This document shows, in pieces, positions 11,859-23,357 of a stretch of DNA of 64,000 nt. Under the pieces are notes generated by a model. That model made no database searches. It was not told the DNA's origin and saw only the letters and a list, made by a program, of their open reading frames with translations. Position 1 is the first letter of the stretch; each line of letters begins with the position of its first letter. The DNA lies in contig NW_006766892.1 in the NCBI RefSeq assembly GCF_000275845.1, positions 264,666 to 328,665 of the forward strand, given 5' to 3'. The translations under genes and the position numbers were made by a program. The stretch comes from Dichomitus squalens LYAD-421 SS1 (lineage: Eukaryota > Basidiomycota > Agaricomycetes > Polyporales > Polyporaceae).

Positions 11859-13902
11859 CTACAGCAGGAGAAGCGCGACAGCTGTAAGAGCCCTAGAGAG
11901 ATCCCGCCACTGTCAGCTCCATATTGACACCAAAACGGAAGCGAGAGAGACGTACGAAGAAGCGATGAACATGAAGATGTCTGGAAACACGGATTAGCTT
12001 TGTATTACGTCGCGTTCACTGACAGTGGATGCTTACATTGGACGAGTAAGCATGCCTGTTATAAAGCCGTAAGCGGTTGGCAGGGATGCACAGTAAACAT
12101 AATGAGCGATCTATGCTTACCGAGAGATTATCGACATTCCCGTCCGGCGCGTAGAGCGAAGCGACGATCAGCTGGCTGTCGTCCCGAGCATGTCAGTCCC
12201 ATTCCATGAGCCACACATAGGATTGGATAGAGCGCACTTGACAGCGGTCGGCGTCCCGCTCAAGAACATCATGACGAACCGCAAGGCCTTCTCGTCCTTC
12301 TGGACCAAGCCGGCCCCGGTCATCGCCTGAACGAGGAAGATGCCGATCACGGGGAGCATGATCATCTTCGCGAAGGTGGAGAGGAACATGGCCATGATGG
12401 GCAGGCGCGAGAGCGGGCGGGGCAGCTTGATGCGTGCGAAGCTTGCGCCGAGGAGGACGAGCGCGAGGGGCACGGTGATCCCGCCCATGAAGTTGGCTAA
12501 GTAGCGGGTTGATCAGCTCCGTGTTGCCCGAGAAAATAGACAGGGGGAAGACGCACCGGTGTCGATCATGAACGCCAGCGGGGGACGGCCGTCAGGGCCC
12601 TTGAAGCTCGGCCCGCCAGTGGCAGAGACGTCGACGAACAGCGCCTTGAGCGGCTGGACGAGCGCGATGGGCAGCGACACGGCGAGTGTGCATGTGACGG
12701 GGGTAACGATCGCACCGAGGGGCCTGAACACACGCACGATCTTCTGGGGAAGCGTCGGGGTGTGCAGGGTCTCGCTGCGCTGCGCTATGCTCTGCGTCTC
12801 GAGGTCGCGTGCAGACTGGGCGGGGGAGGGCGGGGGAGCAGAAGGGATCGCGGAGGGCGCCGCGGCCGCGGACAGGGATGGTCGGCGATGTGGCATCGGA
12901 ACTGAAGCGGTGGAGATTCGAGACGTCCTGCGCGCGAGCTGGACGTCGGGGTCGGACTCTGCGGTGTCGTCGATGCCTTCAGACCGGCGCAGCTCAGAGA
13001 CCGGGATGGCACCGTCGGTCCCTGCGTTCTTCTCCTTTTCGGAGAAAGATTCCTCGATATCCTTGGTCTTGTCGGCCTCGATCGCCGCTGCGGCGAAGGA
13101 GTTCGGGGGCTCCTGGCGGAGGATGTAGCGCGTAATTAGCGAGCCAATGGGCTTCTCTTTCCAGGATACGCGGACCTCCGCTGCTTCGCCTTGCGGGACG
13201 CCGGGTCGGAAGTCCCATGATAGGGAATGGGCCGCACCGCCCATCCAGAACACGAGGTGGTAGGACACGATGAATATAGACACGTAAGAAACGCCCACTA
13301 AAGTTTAGCGAAGCGTCAGCGACCAGGAGCGAAAAATTTGCGGGATCGCGAGGTACTCACGAGCGGGATCGGTGGCTGGGTTGAAGGGAGCCTGTTGCGT
13401 GATGGAGAGGACGACCGCAGTCGCTGGATGAGTAGCAGGGACGTCATTTAAAGGTAAGTCTTGGCTGACTAGGGATATATACTTACGAAGGTTTCCCCAG
13501 TTGCTCATACCAGTCATAACAATTACACCTTGCCAGAAGTTGCGGGGAACGTAGCATACTTCACGAATGATCAAGCCGCTTAGGAAACCGATAGCCTGAT
13601 ACGTGAACGCGATCAAAAACAAAGGCCCCAAAGCTGATATGTTCGAGGGCGTGAAGGCAGGAACGACGTTCGCGAAGATGAGCGCAGGGAGGGCCATGTT
13701 CATGGTGATATGAGAGGTACCACGAGAGGCGGCCGGAGGGAACATGCCCATCTTTGCGGCGGCATAGCCGGCGATGATCGTAAAGAATCTGCGACACACA
13801 GTTGAGTACCCTTTGATGTGAACAAAAGTGAGAAGTTAGAGATAAATACGTCTTGAGAAGTGGCATAATGCCTGAGTAAACTAGGAAAGCGGCGGACGGC
13901 AT
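11859..13902 (-). CDS. Auxin efflux carrier (AEC) family membrane transporter
   Basis: Nine exons read leftwards: 13902-13850, 13788-13487, 13423-13361, 13297-12557, 12496-12238, 12175-12121, 12055-12037, 11980-11956 and 11892-11859. They give 516 residues. The N-terminal half has helices including TIIAGYAAAKMGMF, NMALPALIFANVVPAFT and GMSNWGNLPTAVV. The last is the glycine/asparagine hinge typical of AEC proteins. A hydrophilic central loop of about 150 residues, rich in Ser/Pro/Glu, separates it from a C-terminal helix bundle (GGITVPLALVLLGASFARI, then SGTPTAVNQLIVASLYAP). This matches the fungal ECM3-like branch of the plant PIN/AEC superfamily. The substrate is unknown in fungi. Exons 7 and 8 are only 19 and 25 bases; both are needed to keep the last helix in frame. 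The gene is convergent with DPP3. Confidence 0.88.
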
Positions 13903-16511
13903 GACGACAGCAGACTCGGTATCTTGACGAGTCGAGCTGGGAGAGAGGGCACAGTACGTGTGTGGCGAACCAACACCCTGGGGAGAGACCCGGCGGTCTT
14001 TATACCGCTCGCGAGCGGCGCGTGCTGGGAGGCCGAGCGAAGTGGAGGCGGTAGAAGAGACGTGTGTGAGGAGACGAACATAGCGGCTCTTCTTTTGATA
14101 TATCGGCAGACCAGGCTAGCGTTTATGCCGTTTCGACCGATATCGTCCACCTATTTTCGGACGAAGTCTTCCCGGCCCGGGCTTCCGTCTCGAGCGCTGA
14201 GTGACCGGATGTCCGCGAACGAACGCTTCCCAACCTTCGCTGCTACATTCTCGGCTCGGATCGCTCGTTCGTGCTCCTCTGCCGTCGTCTACGCTTGTTC
14301 TCGACAGCGAGACTCTTGGTATTAGCAATGCCCGCTCTTGGCTTTCGCTGGGCTCCGCTTCTCAACGATGCGCAGCACAGACATATGAGAAGCCTTCGCA
14401 TGAGCTACAGTGCGCCGGTACGCACCCCACCCGCTTCCCTATCGTGCTTGGCTTGGGTGCTTGGAGACCGTCGAGACATGCGTCTGCGGATTCTATCTCG
14501 TACAACGCCGCCGATGGCGCCACCGAATTGTCGCACGAAGATCCTGTGAAGCGCCACGAAGGAACGCGACGGCGACTGCGCGCATTCTGCCTTCTGAATC
14601 TCTTGGCTCGGGCTCTGTTTCTGGGAAACGCCGGAGGGCGCGTGTGCGTTTGTGTACGCGGACACTAGTCTAAACAGCCCGCGCTGTGTGACGCGGGCGA
14701 TCTTCGTGGTTGCACTTTGTGACTGCGGCGGCCCCCCGCGTGCAGCCCCGGAGGATGTTGTCGCAGTTCTTTTGGATGCATGGGAAATGCAGATGGTAGG
14801 CGGTGCACTCTCCGCGAAGCCGTGGGACATGGCAGCAATTGAGGGCGTGCTTGGAAGCCGCAATATCAGCTCCAAGCCCGGGAAGAAGTGCGTACGCGAT
14901 GCGTCCGGTTGCATCTGCATCGACGTAAGCTGTCCTTGAGTTCGCTTATCGCCACCTCGTCGACGTGTGTTGGGAGCTCCGAGGAGCTTTCGCGGTGTCT
15001 TGGCTCTTCGCTGTCGGATGTCACCAGCCGGAGTGTTTCGAAGCCGTAAGTAGGGGCAGGCAAGGAAGAAAGGAAGGGTACCGAAAGACCTCCGCCTCGA
15101 TTTCTATGGAGTGGCGTACTGAGATCCTGCCTCCCTTCCTTACCCGCCCAGGATAGTGCTTATGCTTGACTATAGCGGGTCTCGAGATATGTCAACATCG
15201 TGGGTTACATACTAAACACTATAGGATACACGACTCAGTGTCTCATAAACCTCTGCTCACGACAGGTGATACAGACAGACACCTCCGCGGAGCACTCCAT
15301 GGTATCGCCGGCGAAACATATGCGGCGGTGCACCTAGCAAATTTCTGCACTCGAGCTCCTGACAATCGCAAGAGGCACATTCATACCACTTGTCACAGCC
15401 TGGTGCGACGATGTGTTGTCTTTGTCACCAAGAGAGCACTGCTTTACCTCAAGAACACGACATATCTTCGGACTCTGCCCCACACTGATGTCCTGGAGGC
15501 TGCTGCTATGCCGGCCAGGTCTACGAGTCCCATTTCGCAAGCCTGAGAGACCAGCTCGATCATGCAGGCACCCGGAAGGCCTGGAAGGTTGTTTCGTCCA
15601 GAGTTACTCACACGCCAACCCCACTCGAAACTATCCTTCTGAGCAAAGTCGTGGCCAGCTCAGGATGTTTGGGACGTGGGTGCGCGCCGTAATACCTTGA
15701 GCCTCTGACGAGATTGTTTATTAGGTACTCAGCTCAATGCCGGAGCTCTGGTATCAGGTGATCGTGGTGCTTCCTTATCAACAGCTGACGCGATATCCCG
15801 TCAAACATTCATTATTGCAGTCCATTGATAGTGGCGGCGTTGAAGCTCGAGTCATTTGCGTCTGTCAGTGTACATGTAGTGTGAGGAATCAGTGGGTTTG
15901 TAGAGATGAGCAGGTTGCACATTACAGCAATGGAGCGTTGCTCATGAATGGCGTTGATACTGCGGGGATCAGGTGGAACTATGACTCGAGCTGGAAAACT
16001 GTACATACGCGGCATTCCCATCTTCCGGGTATGTTCCTGATGGCGAAAGGTCAACGCTTGCACGAGGAACATGCTGTGGAGAGACTACGCTTTGTGCCTT
16101 GGCGGCAGAACACTGATGACAAAACAACCGCAGAAACAACCTTCAGGCGAAATTCGAATTACACTTCGCAGACGATAATCGCAAGGTTCTGAGAATGCTC
16201 AGACTCTGTGCCGTAGTCGCTCGAAAGTCATGGGGACGTGGCCGAGAGCGATGGATACGTTTACAACATGGTCGCGCGTTGACTGAAGGGTTGTGACCGA
16301 ACGCGTCACAGGAAGCTGATGAAATCGAGATCTCGGTGCTGACCTGAGTGCGATCGACACTAAAAACGGCAGTTGCGAGTCGTAGACGCGGTCAGACGGG
16401 CGATGGTTGGCACAGGCGGGGCCGGGGGGCAGGTTGGGAGTCAGCAACGTACATATCTTTGTCTGCACCTCGGAACGCGTCCACCACCGTCTCTGTTTCT
16501 TGTTCTCCGCC
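13903..16511. other. 2.6 kb stretch without a recognisable gene
   Basis: This is the longest empty stretch outside the repeat region. Open frames of up to about 170 codons exist on both strands (for example minus 14405-14920 and plus 15166-15546, 15737-16192). They overlap each other, lack intron-aware continuation and show no family motif. It must contain the promoters of the AEC gene (left, minus) and the ABCC gene (right, plus). A decayed gene, a long non-coding RNA or a lineage-specific gene are all possible; nothing in the sequence decides. Confidence 0.45.
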
Positions 16512-19500
16512 ATGGCCGCCACCTGGCTCGCGCCGACGTGGCTGCAGTCGTCTCAGACAGTGTTGGACAGGCTTACCTTGCTGGCTCATCCTTCTGGGAC
16601 ATACAATGCGTACCGGACTGCCGACAGCGACGAACAGTACGTGCAATCTCCCAGCAGCGCATACAACAAGATATATTGACACGCAATGATACCCACCAAG
16701 AACGAGGATATGGAAGAATACACTCGCGTATCCCGCGGGAGTCGCGGTGGTATCCGCATTTGTCCTCGCTCTCCAACTCACCGCTCGTGCGACTCCCGTC
16801 AGAAGGATACTTGCAAGACTCTCCAAGTCTGATGTAGAGGGCGACGGCGCTGACGACATCGAGGCTACGGGGAGCGACGGTCAACCTCTCTCACACGTTG
16901 CACAGCTGGGCGGTCCTGTTATCTATGGGTTCAAGGTCGTCCGCTTCCTCTCCACTCTCGCACTCTTGGGCCTGTCTATCGCAACGCTCATCTTGAACGA
17001 CCGTAACGACGACTCGGAGTACTCCTTTGATCCGCGTTGGGTTGCGTTTGGGTTCATTGGGACATACGTACGCCTGCCTCCGCAACTATCCCGATCCGTT
17101 TTGACCGACGCGCATCTCACAGGCTTACTTGTCTTTGCTGGGATTCGCGTCTCTGGTTACGAATCTGCATCTGAGCAGGCTCGTAACGAGACATTTGGTG
17201 ACCGTTCTCCTTGTGACCTGGATCGTTTACGTGTATCGTGATCTCTGGCCGCTCGCGACTTTCACTCTCCAGCCTGCTGATGCCTCAGAGGGATCCCTCC
17301 TATGGGCGAAGGTCGGCGTTTTGACCTTCGCTGCCGTCATCATTCCTCTGGTGGTGCCACGCCAGTACATCCCTGTCGATCCCAAGGTGCGCGGCCAGCT
17401 CGCTCACCCGTGGGTCCGTCATAACGTTTCAGCTCAGGAGCCCTCCGAGAATGTGAACCCCGAGCAAACGGCATCTATCCTGTCCATGTCTGTCTTCAGC
17501 TGGCTCGACAACATCATTTGGAAGGCATATAAAGTTCCCCACCTCCCATACGAGGAGCTTCCACCAATTGCAGATTACGATCGTGCCAAACACCTCGTTG
17601 CCAGGGCGTTCCCGGTAGGTATTCTACGATTCTTGGTCTTTCCGGTTGGTCTCAGACACAACAGATTCTCGACCCCTTCCAAGCCGGCAAGAGACGTCAT
17701 GTCTTCTGGAGTCTCATGACTGTCTTCCGATGGGAGTACACGGTGCTGTCCGTGCTCATACTTCTCCGAGTAAGAAATGGGCGACTGGTGGATAGGACTA
17801 TTGCTCAGTTTTGGATAGGTTGTTGCTACATTCACAAGTCCCATCGGGATCTATCAGCTGCTCCAGTGCGTGTTTAACTTGGTATCGCGTGTCGGAATGG
17901 CTGCTCATCAAAGATCAGGTATCTTGAGACCAACGGGGAGGGAGCCGTGGTGCGTCCATGGGTCTGGATCTCGTGGCTGTTCTTCGGACCGATCCTTGGG
18001 TCCGCTGCCTTCCAATACTACATATTCAACACCGTAAGTGTCGGTTGCCATACTTCATTTGTGCGAGTACTGATGGGCCTTTCACTTAGACACGCATGCT
18101 CGTCCGCTGCGAAGCCATCATCACGCAGCTCATCTTCGATCACTCGCTCCGCATCCGCATGAAGGCGGAAACGGTTGACACTCCCGCCCCAAGCCGTGCG
18201 ACGACCGCCGCGCAGACCCCAGATAACGCATCCATTGCCGAGCCCGATCCGACGGAGGCTGATGCAGGCGGCACGAGCTCGAGCGGAAGCGAGGACGAGA
18301 CGATCGTGCGTGCCAGCACGCTCAGCGCCACGAGCACGACAGCGACAGCGGTTGCGAAGAAGAAGGAACCCGCAAAGAAGACGGAGGAGCCTGCGCCCGA
18401 GCCCAAGAAGGAGTCGACGCCAACTGGAAACCTGATTGGCAGGATCAACAACTTGGTATCAACGGACTTGAACAACGTCATCGATGGTCGTGACTTCTTG
18501 TTCGTCTGTGCGTGTTTTCTTGAGTCTGCCCTGAGTGCATAGGTTCTCACACTGGCTTCCTTTGGGCAGTGCTCTATGCGCCTGTGCAGGCTGGATTGTC
18601 GGTCTTCTTCCTGTACTCGATCCTTGGATGGAGGTAGGTCCCAAAACTCGAGTGTGCAATCTGTCTGGTCCTCAGGGCCGCTTGTAGTGCGTTTGTGGGG
18701 ATGATCGCCATGATCCTCCTTTTCCCTATTCCTGGATACATCGCTTCCAAGATCCAAGGTGTTCAGCAGGAAAAAATGAAGAAGGTACGCAATGTCTCAA
18801 TGTGTCGTTCTCCATCGTATGGAAGATTCATTTGCCGTATCCCAGACCGATGCGCGTGTGCAAAACGTGACCGAGAGTATGTTCTTTTGCCAAATTTGTG
18901 TTATCCGAGGGAATGCTCAAGAGAGTGTCAAGCCATGAGCGTCATCCGCATGATCAAGCTGTTTGGTTGGGAGCCTCGCGTGACCGATAGACTGGCGGAC
19001 AAGCGAGAGGGCGAGCTTTTATTCATCCGGAAGTATAAGATACTCGAGCTGATCAACGGCAACGTCAAGTCCGTTTCCAATGTTCTTGCTTTACGCGCTT
19101 AATCACTAACAAACTGTGTAGCTTCGTGATTCCAATCGTCACGATGGTTGCCACCTTTGCCACATACGTACGTTATCAGCGTCCTCAGTCTTTGGGGTGT
19201 CGATGATCCTAACGAGGATCCTATAGACTCTCGCTGCTGGCCAAGTGCTGACCGCCTCGCGCGTGTTCTCGGCTATGGCTGGTGAGATTAGAGCCTCATT
19301 CACGATGTGCCTTGCGTTCTGACCGATAGGCTCCAGTCTTTGACATCCTCCGTGATCAGCTCCACCAGCTCTTTGGTTATCTGCCACCAATCATCCAGGC
19401 CAAGGTGTCCCTCGACCGTATCACTGACTTCCTGAACAAGACTGAGCTCCTCGATGAATTTGACGAGAAGGACGCCGCGGCCGCCGAGGCTGTCGTCCCG

Positions 19501-22500
19501 CCCCGCACTGTCGAGAGCGACGTGATCGGCATTCGCGGTGCGTCCTTCACCTGGTCGAAGGACAACGACGGTTCCAAGACACCCGGCACCCCCGGCCCGA
19601 ACCGCCGTAACTTCACCCTTCGTATCGAGGATGAGGTAACGTTCAGGCGCGGACGAATCAACCTAATCCTAGGCCCTACAGGGTCGGGTAAGACTTCGCT
19701 GCTGATGGCGCTTCTTGGAGAGTTGCACTACATTCCGAACGGCCCTGACTCGTACGTCAGCCTCCCACGCGCGGGCGGTATCGCGTACGCGGCGCAGGAG
19801 TCGTGGGTACAAAATGAGACAATCAAGGACAACATTCTCTTCGGCGCGCCGTACGACGAGGAGCGGTACAACAAGGTTCTCGAGCAGTGTGCGCTCAAGC
19901 GCGACCTCTCGCTCTTCGACGCGGGCGACTTGACTGAGGTCGGCGAGAAGGGGCTCACGTTGAGTGGAGGGCAAAAGGCACGGATTACACTCGCGCGAGC
20001 TGTGTACTCGAAAGCGGAGATTTTGCTGCTGGACGACGTGCTTGCGGCCCTGGACGTGCACACTGCGCGGTGGATTGTAGACAAGTGCTTCAAGGGCGAC
20101 TTGCTCCGCGGACGCACCGTCATCCTCGTGGTATGTGATGTGGTGTTTTTTCTCCCTACATAGTTGTTGCTGGGATGCTAAAGGGGGCGGTCCGCAGACG
20201 CACAATGTGGCGATCACGAGCCCCATTGCGGATTTTGTCGTCTCTCTCAGTTCCGACGGGCGCGTTGCTAGTGAAGGCACGCTCTCCAAGGCCCTTGCCA
20301 AGGACCAGACGTTATCCCGCGAGTTCGGAGATCAGCGCGAGGAGCTCAAGAAGAGCGAAGGCGAGGTCGATGCCGTCGAGCCTGACGACGAAGCAGCCCC
20401 CAAGAAGGGTGATGGCAAGCTTATCGTCGCCGAGGAAATCTCTGAGGGGCATGTTAGTTGGCAGGCTCGTGAGTCCCGTTATCTACTTTGAGTGAGAGAG
20501 AGGGATGGGGCGACTCATAATCATTCCTCCCGCAGTACGTCTATACCTGTCAAGTATGACTGGCGGCTACACACTCCTCTTCTGGCTCGGGGTGCTGGTC
20601 CTGTTGGGCTTGTGCGAGTTTTTCAATGTCGTTGAGACCTGGTGGCTTGGATATTGGGCTCAGCAATACGAGGACACCAATCCGAGCGACGTTAATGTGG
20701 CATAGTGAGTGGCTTTCCCTTCGCGTCCAGCCGAATATCAGTGCTCATAGAGAATCATAGCTACCTCACGGTTTACAACGTTATGCTCATTACCGGTATC
20801 ACCTTGTATTGCTCCAGCTTCGTCATCTATCTGTTCGGTGTCCTCCGGGCATCTCGTTCGATTCATGCGACGTTGATTCGCTCCGTGCTCAGCGCGACGT
20901 TGAGATGGCTCGACAAAACACCCACGTCCAGAATCATCGCCCGTTGCACTCAGGATATACAGTGCAGTACGTACGCGCATGGAATATGACTAGAGCGGCT
21001 GTAGCTGACTACATTACAGTTGATGGCCAACTCGCGAATACCCTCAACTGGCTCATCGAGCTGACCGTAGCAATGCTCGGGAAGTTCCTTGCTGTTGTCA
21101 CGTTCTCCCCTATCTTCATCATCCCGGGTGTCGTCATTTCCGCCATTGGTTCTTGGTGTGGTCAAATCTATATCAAGGCCCAGCTGTCCGTAAAGCGCGA
21201 GATGTCCAACGCCAAGGCACCCGTCCTTGGCCACTTTGGTGCTGCTATCGCCGGCTTGAGTGAGTTGCTTCCCTACACATGCTATACTTTCGTGCACTGA
21301 ACGGATCTCATAGCATCCATTCGTGCCTATGGGGCTCAGGAGTACTTTAGGCAGGAGTCGTACCGCAGGATCGATAAGTATGTCCGTGCGGCGCGTACGT
21401 TCTACAATCTCAATCGCTGGGTCTCCATCCGCATCGAGGCTCTTGGGTCTCTGTTCGCTTCCTGCCTCGCCGCATATCTCGTGTATGGAGCGAAAACTAG
21501 GGCGGCGAACATTGGTTTCTCCTTGAATATGGCCGGTATGTGTCCCCTGAATCTAGGTGATTGCGGATTGATTGACTGCCAATCAAGTCGGTTTCAGCAG
21601 CATGATTTTGTGGTGGATTCGTGTCCTGAACGAGTTTGAAGTGAACGGAAACAGGTGCGCTATGGACCGCTTCGTCACATTGAGTCGTATTGCAGATCTC
21701 AAGGGGTCGTTAGCCTGGAACGAATTCAGCAATACGTCACGATCGAGCAGGAAGAAAAACCTACTAGCGATGGGATTCCTCCCGCATACTGGCCTGCTAG
21801 CGGGAGTCTCCGTGTAGAGAAGCTTTCCGCCCGCTACTCGGTAGACGGTCCTCGTGTTCTCCACGAGATCTCTTTCGAGGTCAAGTCTGGCGAGCGTGTC
21901 GGAATTGGTGGGTTATGTAACCCACTGCACGCTGCGTTCCTGCGCTCAAAAGTCTCTAGTTGGTCGGACGGGCAGTGGCAAGAGCTCGTTGACTCTCGCG
22001 CTTCTCCGTTTGATTATAACTGAGGGCAAGGTTTACTATGATGGTATCGCCACAGACTCTGTCAACCTCGATGCTCTCCGCTCGCACATCACCATCATCC
22101 CTCAAGTCCCGGAACTTCTCAGCGGCACACTCCGCGAGAACCTCGATCCATTCTCGCAGTATGATGATGCTGTCCTGAATGATGCCCTGCGTGCCGCGGG
22201 TCTGTTCTCCTTGCAGAGCGATACGGAAGAAGGACGCATCACGCTTGATTCGCAGATCTCTAGTGGTGGAAGCAACCTTTCCGTTGGCCAGCGTCAAATA
22301 CTCGCACTCGCTCGTGCGATCGTGCGTCAGAGCAAGCTGCTCATCCTCGATGAAGCGACATCTGCTATTGGTACGTTCCTCCAAATTGCCGGCAGATTCG
22401 TGAGAGGTCCTGAGCACTTTGGTTGCAGATTATGAGACCGATGAAGTGATTCAAAAGTCACTTCGCGAGGAGTTGGGTAATGATGTTACCCTTCTTACGA

Positions 22501-22790
22501 TCGCGCATCGATTGCAGACAATCATGGACGCGGACAAAATCGTGCGTATCCCGTCCATCTTGCTGATCTCCTATTTGGCTCACTTGCATTTTCCTCCCAG
22601 CTCGTGCTTGATGCCGGTCGCATTGTAAGTTTAAGGGCAGTTTAATGTCGTATGTCGTCACTGACGCATCGTTTAGGCCGAGTTTGGCGCTCCAGCTGAG
22701 CTTCTCAAGAACGAGAAGGGCATGCTTCGTGCCTTGGTCGATGAAAGCGGTGACAAAGAGAAGCTCTATGCGATGGCCGGCTCGAGGTGA
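16512..22790 (+). CDS. Full-length ABCC-type ABC transporter (Ybt1/Nft1-like)
   Basis: Twenty-five exons give 1650 residues. The order is an extra N-terminal membrane domain, membrane domain 1, nucleotide-binding domain 1, membrane domain 2, nucleotide-binding domain 2. NBD1 has Walker A GPTGSGKT at about 816-823, signature LSGGQKAR at about 912, Walker B ILLLDD and H-loop VTHNV. NBD2 has GRTGSGKSS at about 1432, signature LSVGQRQ at about 1537, LILDEATSAID and AHRLQTI. Walker B of NBD1 ends in Asp instead of Glu, as usual for ABCC proteins, so only the second ATP site should be fully hydrolytic. An Ala/Pro/Glu/Lys-rich insert of about 110 residues sits inside membrane domain 1 before GNLIGRINNLVSTDLNN, a layout seen in the yeast Ybt1/Bpt1/Nft1 type. 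Vacuolar or plasma-membrane export of conjugates is the family role; the substrate is unknown. The intron before exon 21 is only 41 bases and exon 24 only 24 bases. Confidence 0.92.
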
Positions 22791-23357
22791 GATTAGTATC
22801 TCCAGACTTCCAGGATAGCGATCGGTGATGTGGATATGTGGTATCTAAGTCTGTATTTGCGACATCCAGCTAGAGCACTAGAGTCGAGGGTCCTATGCGA
22901 CACCTACACCTAACACACCGTATATACTTTTCAGTACTATTAAGTGGACAATGGTTCCTTTGCAATCTTACTGGAATCAAGCATAGTGCAAGTGAAAATG
23001 TCATGACAGTTCGACATAATCCTATTGTTCCTGTCAGTGACAGCCTCTGCGCACAGAGTAGCTTTGATTGTGGTTTGTGATATCTTCATGACTCGTTTCG
23101 CATTGCGTTCCTCCTGATCTCGTCGAGGTCGATCACCTTGAACGACCAGGGTCGGCCAGGATCCCCCGCTCTGCATCATTCCAAGTTCCGAACAGCGAAG
23201 TTTGTTAGTCAAGGGATGCCAAGGGGGAAGTGTGCTTGACCAACAATGTCCGCTTGCAGGGGGGCCTCGTGACGCACCTTCACAGTTCTGTAAGTCTAGT
23301 TTGGTGCGCATGCGGAGGGCTCGACGAGGAAAGCAATCACAATCGTCGGAGCATACA
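22791..23357. other. Convergent 3' region between ABCC and FMO genes
   Basis: It holds the 3' ends of both genes plus a short relic of another monooxygenase copy, listed separately. Otherwise no gene is seen. Confidence 0.5.
23089..23190 (-). pseudogene. C-terminal relic of a flavin monooxygenase copy
   Basis: Read leftwards, the sequence gives LGMMQSGGSW, then after a frame change WSFKVIDLDEI and in the first frame again QEERNAKR. This follows the C-terminal segment of the adjacent FMO gene (MGLKVMRSGGTWLTWPF, VVSVKEIAGLKEERDARR) and of the copy at 29.6-30.7 kb. At least one small frameshift is needed to follow the alignment, and nothing homologous continues upstream. It sits directly downstream of the intact gene in the same orientation, so it is probably what remains of a tandem copy. 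The match is short, which limits confidence. Confidence 0.55.

Noticed and set aside
14405..14920. 171-codon minus frame in the empty stretch
   Set aside because: It overlaps several plus frames of similar length, contains repeated Arg/Ser runs and no recognisable domain.
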